From Diadema setosum (taxonomy: Eukaryota; Echinodermata; Echinoidea; Diadematoida; Diadematidae), in assembly GCA_033980235.1 (NCBI GenBank), contig CM067069.1, forward strand, positions 1,608,755-1,672,754: 64,000 nt of DNA, given 5' to 3'. Of the stretch, positions 11,221 through 23,333 are shown piece by piece (position 1 is the stretch's first letter; every line of letters begins with the position of its first letter). A program made the translations under genes and the position numbers. The notes under the pieces were generated by a model that had not been told where the DNA came from, ran no database searches, and worked only from the letters and a program-made list of their open reading frames with translations.

Positions 11221-13009
11221 AATAAACAACTGATCTTGTGAAAATAAGGGAGGAAAGTGTTAATTAAAAGGGAATTTCCTTTTGTACATGAAATAACTTT
11301 CGAGTTTTCCGAATATAAGTGATATAAGTGTTGTACACTCACAAGTATTCAGGATTTTTTTTTAAATAGTCTATACATCATCCAACAAGATTGAATACTG
11401 TTCAGCTCTCTTACCGCTCTGAAGGTGGGTGTATGAACGTCAAGCAATATGCTGAAAAATGATATAATCACATTTCTGCTTCTTCTGTTGTTGTTGTTTT
11501 TTTTCTTCAAATTTCAGGGAGGATGATTGAACAGGCAATCCCCCCTCCTCCATTTCAGGGGTGGGGGATGTATACCCCCATCCCACCCCCGATTTACGCC
11601 CATGGCTTTGTGTAATGTAGCATGCCGATCTGTATCAACGACGTAGGCCTCCCTGTAGACACATAGAGAGAACCACACGTGTGCAAAATACGTATCGCTT
11701 TATGCTTACCTACACATTCAGATAATTATGTATTTTCTCTTCCGACAGAATATAATATCATATTCTGTAGGGTAATCTAATATATATGTACTGTAATTAT
11801 GTCACAGATGTTTGGATATTGAATATCGTTTAAATTGAAGAAACTAGCTATAATGAGAATCATATTATTGTATATATATTACATTTTATTATTTGATACC
11901 AAAATGTTGTAAATGATGCCTTACAAATAATAAATAAATCATCTGACAGATGTTATTGAATATACAATGTTTGGCTGTACAGCGAAAAATAACGGGTATC
12001 GACGAAGTCTTAGCAACCACAGTGATTCTTCGTTTATTTTCGATGATTTCGGTATGCCCGAGCCGCATCCGAGTCGATGATACGTACATTCACCGTCTGT
12101 GTTTGAAAGTTTGTGATTTTTTTGAAGAATACACAGAAACCAATTTAAGTAAGCCAACCGCGAAGAAGTCAAAGCATGATTAAGCATATCAGCTGCAGAT
12201 AAAAAAAAAACAACAACTCATCTCTAACATTCCGCTGAACTTGAGTTACATGACTTCGAAATGAGATTTCATAATGAATTATAACACCTATTGGAGTTAC
12301 GGGCTGTTTTTGATGAAGTATACCAGTGCTACAAACAGGACTGATGTGGACATAATATCATTGATGATCAACTTCACTTAACATTTTATTCTTGAAACCA
12401 ATATATACATAATAATAAATGATAATAATAATGATAATAATAACAAACTCAAAATCTATCATCATTCAGTTTAAGACCATTGGATGCCAGCAAGATTCTT
12501 CATGTCTTGCCAACACGCTTCAAGTTCTGCAATTATGGCGGGTGACAGTGAAGACAGAAGAGGTTTAAAAGAAAATTAGGCTGTGTCTCACATGCATAAC
12601 AATAATAACCAATACAATGCTTGCGCAATATTTTAGTGATTAGTTTCCTAAACAGACCAAACAACAAAAACAAAACCCGGGCCTCCAACAGAACCCTGGG
12701 GTAACCGAAAATCATTAACCAACAACCAATAACAAACAACAAATAACCAATAACAGATAACCAATAACCAATAACCAATAACTAATAACCAATAACCATT
12801 GCCAATCCTGACAGAATTCTATGCTGCAAGAGCTCAATAACCATCATTTTTCAATGGGTTAAACAAACGTGTGCGTAGGCCTACGTCTAGGATATACTAG
12901 TACATGAAAGTCTTATGTCGCACGAAATGCACACAAAATGTCGAAGAACGTGGCAATAACTCCTACTGTCTTTCATGGTGAGAGAGATATTTATCTAGGG
13001 GGTATAGGT
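11221..13009. other. Fold-back loop, no gene recognised
   Basis: Short open frames at 11939-12187 on both strands show no domain. 12680-12800 is a minisatellite of AATAACC units. No transposase-like motif is visible. Confidence 0.45.
12680..12800. repeat. AATAACC minisatellite
   Basis: About fifteen copies of a 6-8-bp unit (AACCAATA, AACAAATA). Confidence 0.85.
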
Positions 13010-13690
13010 CATACTTATCCAGGGAGTATTCTTCGAGGGAGGGGTAAATTGGGGGTAGTAATCCGGGGGCATCCAGGGCTTTTTATTTATTTTTTTTTAT
13101 TTTTTTTTTTTGGGGGGGGGGGGGAGTGGAGTAATTATCCAGGAGGTATTTTTCCAGGTGGTAGTTATCCGGGGGGTAGTTATCCGGGGGGCAGTTATCC
13201 CGGGGGTAGTTATCCGGGGGGGGGGGGGTAGTTACCCCGGGGGTAGTTATCGGGGGGTAGTTATCCGGGGGGTAGTTATCCGGGGGGAAGTTATCCCGGG
13301 GGTAGTAATCCGGGGGGTAGTTATCCAGGGGGTAGTAATCCGGGGGGTAGTTATCCAGGGGGTAGTAATCCGGGGGGTAGTTATCCAGGGGGTAGTTTTC
13401 CTGGTGGTAGTTATCCAGGGGGTAGTTATCCTGGGGGGTAGTTATCCAGGGGTAGTCATCCTTGGGGTAGTTATCCGTGGGGTAATTGTCCTAAGGGGGA
13501 ATCGCCCAGGGGGGTGATTGCCCTAGGAGGGTAGTTGTCCGGGAGGTAGATGTCCTACGGGGTAATTGCCCCGGAGGGTGATTGCCCTAGGGGGGTAGTT
13601 GTCCGGGGGCAGTTGTCCTAAGGGGGAATTTCCCTGGGGGGTGATTATCCGGGTGGTAGTTATCCGGAGGGTGGTTTTCCAGGGGGTACT
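13010..13690. repeat. GGTAGTTATCC minisatellite, right arm
   Basis: Reverse complement of the 9380-10458 satellite: units of GGGGGGTAGTTATCC with diverged GGTAATTGTCC forms at the outer edge, mirroring the left arm. Preceded by a T-run/G-run junction at 13088-13123. Confidence 0.93.
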
Positions 13691-13744
13691 GTTCCTAGAA
13701 CTGCATTCAAGTGCCTGGGAGCGCGAGACTGACGCCTAGTCAAC

Positions 13745-14043
13745 AGGTGGTTCAGGCATGTCCATTGTTCAGGGCCATTGTCAGCACACACTCACATACA
13801 CATCATTGGTTCCTGTGCAAAGTTCAATTTTTATACAGAGGGTTAAAATTTGACCAAAATCTGAGACCTTACTTCAAAATCCATCTTAGATTTAATGAAA
13901 CTGAATTATGCTTTCACATTCAAATCACCTCCAGCAAAATTGTACACTATGCAGCCATTACTCATATCAATGACAGTTTTATTGGATGAATAGTTTTTGA
14001 ACTATTAATGATCAAAAGTGGGAAATGTTTTTTGAAACACCTT
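13745..14043 (-). repeat. Outer inverted arm, right
   Basis: On the minus strand this reads as the 8280-8560 arm, starting AAGGTGTTTCAAAAAACATT at the distal end. Confidence 0.75.
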
Positions 14044-14049
14044 GTACCT

Positions 14050-16970
14050 AAATTCTCCCATGACAGGGTCAACAACGATTTAACGACTTCTTGGAATCCG
14101 TGCCCGAAACTATGTAATTCGTCAGAGATAATTTTATCTTTACAGGGAGCATTCGTTTCCACCACTATTTTTTTTTTTCGGATATCGATACGCTCGTCAC
14201 TTGTCAGTCAAGCCATTTAATACGAATGTTGTGACTGGCCTTTTGCAGGGTGAATATGAAACCTTTTGGAAAAAAATAGGTTAAGCAAGTGGAAGTTTAG
14301 CAAATTTCTTATGTAGACTTTGCTTCATTCAGTTCGTTACAGTTTAAAAAAAAATGAACATTAGCACTAAATATAGCATGGACGTCAGCTTAAACGTAAT
14401 TTCTGTACTGCGTAGAGAAGAGTATATTGATCTTGTAGTGTATATGAAACATGACCACTGAGAGTGAATTGTGAAAATGAAATTCTTGTGATACAGAACT
14501 ATGAAAAAAAAGCAGCAATCAAAAATCAATTTATGAATGGTATTTCTCGCCTGTATACGTGTAAGGTCAAGGGCCCCATTTCATACCAAAAAAAAAAGTT
14601 GATATGATAGCAACTCTTGCTGGAATGGCAATTGTCATAGTAACGACAAGAATCCGGCTTCCTGATTGGCTGTTGCTGTTGGAAGTTGCCATTCCAGCAA
14701 GAGTTGCCATCCTAACATATTTTATGAAATGCGCCCTGATGTTGCATGGTTTGTAGTACAATACCCGGTACTTATGATACCGATAGGTTTGAAGGAGACC
14801 CTTCCCAGCGCGGTGGGGGGGGGGGGGGGGGGGGAGGAGGACTGCGCGGAAATTCGTAATGACTCATATGAACAGTTTCCTGACTCAAACGTCGGAGGGA
14901 GCTTGAAGCGTAGCGAGAGGAAGTACGTATAAACGCTAAAAGTAATATTTATAAAACGTTGGCGAACACAAGATGAACCACGATCAGACGTTAACTCTAT
15001 CATTATTCCATACAGAGCAAAGTAACGGAATTACGGACGTCAATGTTGTTACAGCCTATACGAAACTCTGCGGTAACGCGTCTGGGTTAATTATTGCTAT
15101 TTTTTAATGGAATAGAGAATTGTTGGCACAGAGTTTGCTCCTTGTAGGCCTCAAAAACTCGTTTGCAAGGAGATCCCGCGATTTTTTTTGCTCACATCGG
15201 ATTCTTGCTTTCCAAAGGTAAGACTATAACATATTGCCACTAAATGCATGCTGTTAATAGCATATTCTTACTCTCATTCCCCTCACACATGTCTGCACCC
15301 CCTTCACACATGTGTACACATGTCTGTACATCAGCTTTACGCTCCTAAAGAGCGAGTGATCTCATTTTGGCTCTGCGTCTCTTTGGGCAAGTTTAGTCTC
15401 TTTTTGCATGTTGCAACTGCCAAAGATTATCGCAATATTGACATTCAAACTAGGTCATCAAATCGCGAATCAAAGCCAAGTCAGTTCAGTGATAGTTTAA
15501 ATTGATATCAAAGCAATATAGACCTACAATAAACTATTCATGTCCAAGTATTAAATTTATGAAAATTTGTGTAGGCCTCTACTTACAATAATACACGTAT
15601 GTGATACGTGTATCGCAATGTCGCTTTACGGACGGGGGTTACGAAGACAGAGCATTCCTCAATCATGGTTGGTTTACAAGTCAAATTGATATAATATGAA
15701 GGCCTACTAAATATAGCGGAGGACAAATTATTCATATCAATTCAGAGAATAATACATAGCATGTGACCCTATGGAATTATTACATAGCACAATATTATGC
15801 ATTAGTCGATTTTATACAAAAATATCAATCAAATAAAAACCTCAGATTAATTGCTAAGTCAATACAATTATCTGACAATCGATTACCGAAAAGTGAATGA
15901 CATATATAAGATGTTGTTTTTGTTTTGTTTTTTCAGCTTGGTCAATTCATGTACATTTGTTGGATATTCAAAAAAAAAAAATAAATGTGTAAGGCTTTTT
16001 TTTTTAAATAAAAAATCATCGAAACGAATAATTCCCAATACCACTGCGAATAGTTTACGTCTTATTACGTCATTAACTATGCCGAATGTCTGTTTGCACT
16101 GATTGTACATACTGTCATTCTACCTTGATATAATTGTCTCAAACTGTGAAGCGCACTCGGTCATACCTTGACACTGCTAAAAGCACACATCACGTGTTCA
16201 TTTTTTCTTGTTTTTATGACATAACTGGGGGGATTTTTTGTGGACCCCACGTTCCAGACGTTAGACTATTTTTAGTTAGATATTCATTCTTTCTTGTCCT
16301 CTCCTGTAAACATTGTTCGATTTATCTTGCCTTCTTATCTGACATCACTGCATGGGTTTCAACCAGGTCCTAATTTGAAACGAGATGACTTAATAATTAA
16401 GTCATTATTAGTCAATGTTTATTATCATAGCACAAAATGAGGATGCAGTCTCTCGTTTGTAAATATACTCTTATTACTGATCAGAATAAGATTAGAAGTT
16501 GGTTGATTTTTTTTTGTATAAATATTGATAGATTTCGTGCACCTATTCTTTTCTTAATTTCCCTTAACGTTCTATCCTTATGATATGATATAAGATAAGG
16601 GTATCTTTAATGTCGTGTTATATTTAGTATGTACATGCATCATAAGTATATATTCACAAATTATAATTTTCCCTCTGGATCATAAGAACGCAAAATTCGA
16701 ACACATTCCATGTTCACACTAATACATACACAAATGTACTTATTTCACGTTCTGTTGAATATGTAATTAAGCGAAAGTGAACTTAATGAAATACATTGAT
16801 ACTGAAAACTAAGTTAAAATATTCGTGAAGGCTCAGTTTTGTGTGGATGTTTAAATGTTGGTCTTTTTTTTTTTTTTTTTTACAAATCGGTTTGGTTGGA
16901 CGTGTTAAGAGGTATAGTGTTATAGTGTATACCCTGGTATAGTCAAACATCGTCCATTTAGAGTATAATC
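14050..16970. other. No gene recognised
   Basis: AT-rich sequence with a hairpin repeat (14570-14741), a long G-run (14814-14835) and poly(T) near 16866. Open frames here are short, lack domains and have no paired splice sites. Confidence 0.45.
14570..14741. repeat. Hairpin MITE with CCATTTCAT ends
   Basis: The left half GGGCCCCATTTCAT and GCAACTCTTGCTGGAATGGC is inverted at the right (GCCATTCCAGCAAGAGTTGC, ATGAAATGCGCCC). Another member of this type is at 55952-56120. Confidence 0.75.
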
Positions 16971-16974
16971 TATG

Positions 16975-17275
16975 CTAGAAGAACCGCAAAATCCTGCGAT
17001 AAACATCTTTTGTCAGTCTACTAATCACACAAAGATATGGCAACCGATCCTTTACATCATCAGCTCCCACTCTTTGGAACTCATTACCTCTTTTATACAG
17101 AAGCATGATCTTCCTTTGAATCTTTCAAAAGGCACTGAAGATTTATCTGTTCAAAAAAACTTAGTATTGAGGATTGTATATATGATCGATTGTATATTAT
17201 GTTGTGTCAAGCGCATTGAGAATTTCGTTGATTATTATGCGCTTTATTAATGTGAACTATTATTATTATCATTAT
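16975..17275 (+). mobile_element. 3' fragment of a CR1/L2-type non-LTR retrotransposon
   Basis: One frame reads YGNRSFTSSAPTLWNSLP, then a stop, then IFQKALKIYLF, matching the characteristic C-terminal end of CR1/L2 reverse transcriptase proteins (APxLWNSLP...FKxxLKxxLF). It is followed by AGCGCATTGAGAAT, TATGCGCTTTATTAATG and an (ATT)n tail, as in L2-type 3' ends. That ATT tail is also the first part of the tandem unit that follows. Confidence 0.7.
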
Positions 17276-20200
17276 TAACTTCAATAATGTATTGGATGAT
17301 ATTTTCACAAAATAGAATTTATAGATTAGACATCGGAGATGGAGAAGAAATAGTATTCAGTAAATCATTTAACACAAATATTCCACCTACCATGACTAAT
17401 GCTTTCCACACATCCGGAATAATATGAATTCGTTTTCCATTGAGGATGTAGACAAATAACAAAAGCATGAATACAACCATATCATACATGTCCTCACGGC
17501 AAAAAAAAAAAAAAAAAAAAAAAAAAATGTGTGAAAGTGATACAGCTGTATCATTATATAATTATCATGCGAAGTGGAGTAAAGTTGCTAACCGGGCAAG
17601 GTTCGGTCGTATTGTTCTAGTTTATCTCGACAGCAGTATCCCGCCTGAGTATGTATGACTACTAAAACACTGATCAGTATTAATCAGTGCTTACATTTGC
17701 GTCGATGTAGGCTATTTTGTTAGTCAGTAAAGTATGTACAATGTTTTACACGAATCTGTGGCAAACTGGCCTAATATGGGCCGTGCAATGGCTCTGAAAA
17801 CCCCTCATTTTTCAATCGAATTCAACTTCAGATAATAATATATTATTAGTGGAAAAGTGAGCAAAGAAAATGGGATTTCATCGGGATTCGAACCAGAGAC
17901 CTCCGGATTGCTAGACCGGTGCTCTACCGACTGAGCTATAGAAAGCCCTAGTGCAGTGTTCTTCCCAGAAACCCTTAATTCTCAATGCTCGGGTGGTCAG
18001 AAGCTATAGCAGTGTGTTTGTGTGTGACACACACGCACACACTTGAACCTGGCATAAACCCGAAGTATAATTCAACTTGGGGATATTATTATTATCATTA
18101 TTAACTTCAATAATGTATTGGATGATATTTTCACAAAATAGAATTTATAGATTAGACATCGGAGATGGAGAAGAAATAGTGTTCAGTAAATCATTTAACA
18201 CAAATATTCCACCTACCATGACTAATGCTTTCCACACATCCGGAATAATATGAATTCGTTTTCCATTGAGGATGTAGACAAATAACAAAAGCATGAATAC
18301 AACCATATCATACATGTTCTCACGGCAAAAAAGAAAAAAAAAAGAAATGTGTAAAAGTGATACAGCTGTATCATTATATAATTATCATGCGAAGTGGAGT
18401 AAAGTTGCTAACCGGGCAAGGTTCGGTCGTATTGTTCTAGTTTATCTCGACAGCAGTATCCCGCCTGAGTATGTATGACTACTAAAACACTGATCAGTAT
18501 TAATCAGTGCTTACATTTGCGTCGATGTAGGCTATTTTGTTAGTCAGTAAAGTATGTACAATGTTTTACACGAATCTGTGGCAAACTGGCCTAATATGGG
18601 CCGTGCAATGGCTCTGAAAACCCCTCATTTTTCAATCGAATTCAACTTCAGATAATAATATATTATTAGTGGAAAAGTGAGCAAAGAAAATGGGATTTCA
18701 TCGGGATTCGAACCAGAGACCTCCGGATTGCTAGACCGGTGCTCTACCGACTGAGCTATAGAAAGCCCTAGTGCAGTGTTCTTCCCAGAAACCCTTAATT
18801 CTCAATGCTCGGGTGGTCAGAAGCTATAGCAGTGTGTTTGTGTGTGACACACACGCACACACTTGAACCTGGCATAAACCCGAAGTATAATTCAACTTGG
18901 GGATATTATTATTATCATTATTAACTTCAATAATGTATTGGATGATATTTTCACAAAATAGAATTTATAGATTAGACATCGGAGATGGAGAAGAAATAGT
19001 GTTCAGTAAATCATTTAACACAAATATTCCACCTACCATGACTAATGCTTTCCACACATCCGGAATAATATGAATTCGTTTTCCATTGAGGATGTAGACA
19101 AATAACAAAAGCATGAATACAACCATATCATACATGTCCTCACGGCAAAAAAGAAAAAAAAAAAGAAATGTGTAAAAGTGATACAGCTGTATCATTATAT
19201 AATTATCATGCGAAGTGGAGTAAAGTTGCTAACCGGGCAAGGTTCGGTCGTATTGTTCTAGTTTATCTCGACAGCAGTATCCCGCCTGAGTATGTATGAC
19301 TACTAAAACACTGATCAGTATTAATCAGTGCTTACATTTGCGTCGATGTAGGCTATTTTGTTAGTCAGTAAAGTATGTACAATGTTTTACACGAATCTGT
19401 GGCAAACTGGCCTAATATGGGCCGTGCAATGGCTCTGAAAACCCCTCATTTTTCAATCGAATTCAACTTCAGATAATAATATATTATTAGTGGAAAAGTG
19501 AGCAAAGAAAATGGGATTTCATCGGGATTCGAACCAGAGACCTCCGGATTGCTAGACCGGTGCTCTACCGACTGAGCTATAGAAAGCCCTAGTGCAGTGT
19601 TCTTCCCAGAAACCCTTAATTCTCAATGCTCGGGTGGTCAGAAGCTATAGCAGTGTGTTTGTGTGTGACACACACGCACACACTTGAACCTGGCATAAAC
19701 CCGAAGTATAATTCAACTTGGGGATATTATTATTATCATTATTAACTTCAATAATGTATTGGATGATATTTTCACAAAATAGAATTTATAGATTAGACAT
19801 CGGAGATGGAGAAGAAATAGTGTTCAGTAAATCATTTAACACAAATATTCCACCTACCATGACTAATGCTTTCCACACATCCGGAATAATATGAATTCGT
19901 TTTCCATTGAGGATGTAGACAAATAACAAAAGCATGAATACAACCATATCATACATGTCCTCACGGCAAAAAAGAAAAAAAAAAAGAAATGTGTAAAAGT
20001 GATACAGCTGTATCATTATATAATTATCATGCGAAGTGGAGTAAAGTTGCTAACCGGGCAAGGTTCGGTCGTATTGTTCTAGTTTATCTCGACAGCAGTA
20101 TCCCGCCTGAGTATGTATGACTACTAAAACACTGATCAGTATTAATCAGTGCTTACATTTGCGTCGATGTAGGCTATTTTGTTAGTCAGTAAAGTATGTA

Positions 20201-22190
20201 CAATGTTTTACACGAATCTGTGGCAAACTGGCCTAATATGGGCCGTGCAATGGCTCTGAAAACCCCTCATTTTTCAATCGAATTCAACTTCAGATAATAA
20301 TATATTATTAGTGGAAAAGTGAGCAAAGAAAATGGGATTTCATCGGGATTCGAACCAGAGACCTCCGGATTGCTAGACCGGTGCTCTACCGACTGAGCTA
20401 TAGAAAGCCCTAGTGCAGTGTTCTTCCCAGAAACCCTTAATTCTCAATGCTCGGGTGGTCAGAAGCTATAGCAGTGTGTTTGTGTGTGACACACACGCAC
20501 ACACTTGAACCTGGCATAAACCCGAAGTATAATTCAACTTGGGGATATTATTATTATCATTATTAACTTCAATAATGTATTGGATGATATTTTCACAAAA
20601 TAGAATTTATAGATTAGACATCGGAGATGGAGAAGAAATAGTGTTCAGTAAATCATTTAACACAAATATTCCACCTACCATGACTAATGCTTTCCACACA
20701 TCCGGAATAATATGAATTCGTTTTCCATTGAGGATGTAGACAAATAACAAAAGCATGAATACAACCATATCATACATGTCCTCACGGCAAAAAAGAAAAA
20801 AAAAAGAAATGTGTAAAAGTGATACAGCTGTATCATTATATAATTATCATGCGAAGTGGAGTAAAGTTGCTAACCGGGCAAGGTTCGGTCGTATTGTTCT
20901 AGTTTATCTCGACAGCAGTATCCCGCCCGAGTATGTATGACTACTAAAACACTGATCAGTATTAATCAGTGCTTACATTTGCGTCGATGTAGGCTATTTT
21001 GTTAGTCAGTAAAGTATGTACAATGTTTTACACGAATCTGTGGCAAACTGGCCTAATATGGGCCGTGCAATGGCTCTGAAAACCCCTCATTTTTCAATCG
21101 AATTCAACTTCAGATAATAATATATTATTAGTGGAAAAGTGAGCAAAGAAAATGGGATTTCATCGGGATTCGAACCAGAGACCTCCGGATTGCTAGACCG
21201 GTGCTCTACCGACTGAGCTATAGAAAGCCCTAGTGCAGTGTTCTTCCCAGAAACCCTTAATTCTCAATGCTCGGGTGGTCAGAAGCTATAGCAGTGTGTT
21301 TGTGTGTGACACACACGCACACACTTGAACCTGGCATAAACCCGAAGTATAATTCAACTTGGGGATATTATTATTATCATTATTAACTTCAATAATGTAT
21401 TGGATGATATTTTCACAAAATAGAATTTATAGATTAGACATCGGAGATGGAGAAGAAATAGTGTTCAGTAAATCATTTAACACAAATATTCCACCTACCA
21501 TGACTAATGCTTTCCACACATCCGGAATAATATGAATTCGTTTTCCATTGAGGATGTAGACAAATAACAAAAGCATGAATACAACCATATCATACATGTC
21601 CTCACGGCAAAAAAAAAAAAAAAAAAAAAAAATGTGTGAAAGTGATACAGCTGTATCATTATATAATTATCATGCGAAGTGGAGTAAAGTTGCTAACCGG
21701 GCAAGGTATTCGGTCGTATTGTTCTAGTTTATCTCGACAGCAGTATCCCGCCTGAGTATGTATGACTACTAAAACACTGATCAGTATTAATCAGTGCTTA
21801 CATTTGCGTCGATGTAGGCTATTTTGTTAGTCAGTAAAGTATGTACAATGTTTTACACGAATCTGTGGCAAACTGGCCTAATATGGGCCATGCAATGGCT
21901 CTGAAAACCCCTCATTTTTCAATCGAATTCAACTTCAGATAATAATATATTATTAGTGGAAAAGTGAGCAAAGAAAATGGGATTTCATCGGGATTCGAAC
22001 CAGAGACCTCCGGATTGCTAGACCGGTGCTCTACCGACTGAGCTATAGAAAGCCCTAGTCCAGTGTTCTTCCCAGAAACCCTTAATTCTCAATGCTCGGG
22101 TGGTCAGAAGCTATAGCAGTGTGTTTGTGTGTGACACACACGCACACACTTGAACCTGGCATAAACCCGAAGTATAATTCAACTTGGGGA
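17260..22190. repeat. Tandem array, six units of about 820 bp
   Basis: The landmark TCAATAATGTATTGGATGAT recurs at 17281, 18107, 18927, 19748, 20569 and 21389 (spacing 826, 820, 821, 821, 820). Units are nearly identical and differ mainly in the poly(A) tract after CTCACGGC. Each unit holds a unique half and a half with a tRNA-like segment, a CA/TG-rich GTGTGACACACACGCACAC stretch and GAACCTGGCATAAACCCG. Each unit starts with the ATT-rich tail of the retrotransposon fragment. Confidence 0.97.
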
Positions 22191-23327
22191 TAAATGCGAG
22201 GGATCACCGAAGTGATGCAGCTTTTTGAGTTTGTAACAAATAAAGACAGAATAAACTGACCAGAAAGAATATAAATTATTAGTGGAAAAGTGAGCAAAGA
22301 AAATGGGATTCCATCGGGATTCGAACCCGAGACCTCCGGATTGCTAGACCGGTGCTCTACCGACTGAGCTATAGAAAGCCCTAGTGCAGTGTTCGTCCCA
22401 GAAACCCTTAATTCTCAATGCTCGGGTGGTCAGAAGCTATAGCAGTGTGTTTGTGTGTGACACACACGCACACACTTGAACCTGGCATAAACCCGAAGGA
22501 TAATTCAACTTGGGGATAAATGCGAGGGATCACCGAAGTGATGCAGCTTTTTGAGTTCGTAACAAATAAAGACAGAATAAACTGACCAGAAAGAATATAA
22601 ATGATTAGTGGAAAAGTGAGCAAAGAAATGGGATTCCATCGGGATTCGAACCCGAGACCTCCGGATTGCTAGACCGGTGCTCTACCGACTGAGCTATAGA
22701 AAGCCCTAGTGCAGTGTTCGTCCCAGAAACCCTTAATTCTCAATGCTCGGGTGGTCAGAAGCTATAGCAGTGTGTTTGTGTGTGACACACACGCACACAC
22801 TTGAACCTGGCATAAACCCGAAGGATAATTCAACTTGGGGATAAATGCGAGGGATCACCGAAGTGATGCAGCTTTTTGAGTTTGTAACAAATAAAGACAG
22901 AATAAACTGACCAGAAAGAATATAAATTATTAGTGGAAAAGTGAGCAAAGAAAATGGGATTCCATCGGGATTCGAACCCGAGACCTCCGGATTGCTAGAC
23001 CGGTGCTCTACCGACTGAGCTATAGAAAGTCCTAGTGCAGTGTTCGTCCCAGAAACCCTTAATTCTCAATGCTCGGGTGGTCAGAAGCTATAGCAGTGTG
23101 TTTGTGTGTGACACACACGCACACACTTGAACCTGGCATAAACCCGAAGGATAATTCAACTTGGGGATAAATGCGAGGGATCACCGAAGTGATGCAGCTT
23201 TTTGAGTTTGTAACAAATAAAGACAGAATAAACTGACCAGAAAGAATATAAATTATTAGTGGAAAAGTGAGCAAAGAAAATGGGATTCCATCGGGATTCG
23301 AACCCGAGACCTCCGGATTGCTAGACC
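17872..23327 (-). repeat. Ten tRNA-like segments in the array
   Basis: Minus-strand segments at 17872-17948, 18692-18768, 19513-19589, 20334-20410, 21154-21230, 21979-22055, 22305-22381, 22630-22706, 22956-23032 and a truncated one at 23282-23327. Each has a GCTCAGTCGGTAGAGC D-arm, an anticodon arm with loop CTAGCAA (AGC, Ala-type) and a T-arm around TTCGAAT. The T stem is perfect (TCGGG/CCCGA) in the 326-bp units but mismatched in the 820-bp units. The acceptor stem is weak or misspaced, so these are more likely tRNA-derived SINE heads than functional tRNAs. The internal A/B boxes look intact enough for Pol III. Confidence 0.7.
19037..19138 (-). other. Exon-like membrane-segment frame repeated in each 820-bp unit
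   Basis: On the minus strand a pyrimidine-rich tract ends in CCGTGAG, followed by 34 sense codons including MVVFMLLLFVYILNG and then ATG|GTAGGT, a plausible donor. The same segment is in all six units, while the poly(T) tract before it varies in length. The shape (short N-terminus, hydrophobic segment, phase-0 donor) resembles the first coding exon of NXPE gene B, but there is no clear sequence identity. It could be a captured signal-anchor exon or a chance frame; no adjoining exons were found. Confidence 0.3.
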
Positions 23328-23333
23328 GGAGGT
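22191..23333. repeat. Tandem array, 326-bp units
   Basis: TAAATGCGAGGGATCACCGA recurs at 22191, 22517, 22842 and 23168. Each unit equals the tRNA-like half of the 820-bp unit plus about 80 bp ending in ACCAGAAAGAATATAAAT. The last unit is cut inside its tRNA-like segment. Confidence 0.97.

Larger units (their letters stand above)
8280..14043. mobile_element. Candidate large fold-back transposon
   Basis: The left end (AGGTGTTTCAAAAAACATTT at 8280) and the right end (same sequence on the minus strand, ending about 14043) are inverted repeats of about 300 bp. Inside each lies a minisatellite with the unit GGATAACTACC: 9380-10458 on the left and, in the opposite orientation, 13010-13690 on the right. 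The arm at 8280-8610 is separated from its 9217-9345 continuation by inserted sequence, judged against the uninterrupted copy at 6606-7090. The loop (10460-13010) has no transposase-like frame. The architecture resembles sea urchin TU and Drosophila FB elements; that these borders are one mobile unit is inference. Confidence 0.6.

Noticed and set aside
17467..20940. Plus-strand frames of 61-63 codons in the 820-bp units
   Set aside because: They start across the variable poly(A) tract, have no domain, and change with A-tract length. The opposite-strand exon-like frame is the better candidate.
17872..22706. Functional tRNA-Ala cluster
   Set aside because: Acceptor stems pair poorly or are misspaced, and the segments are embedded in larger repeat units, so tRNA-derived repeat is preferred.
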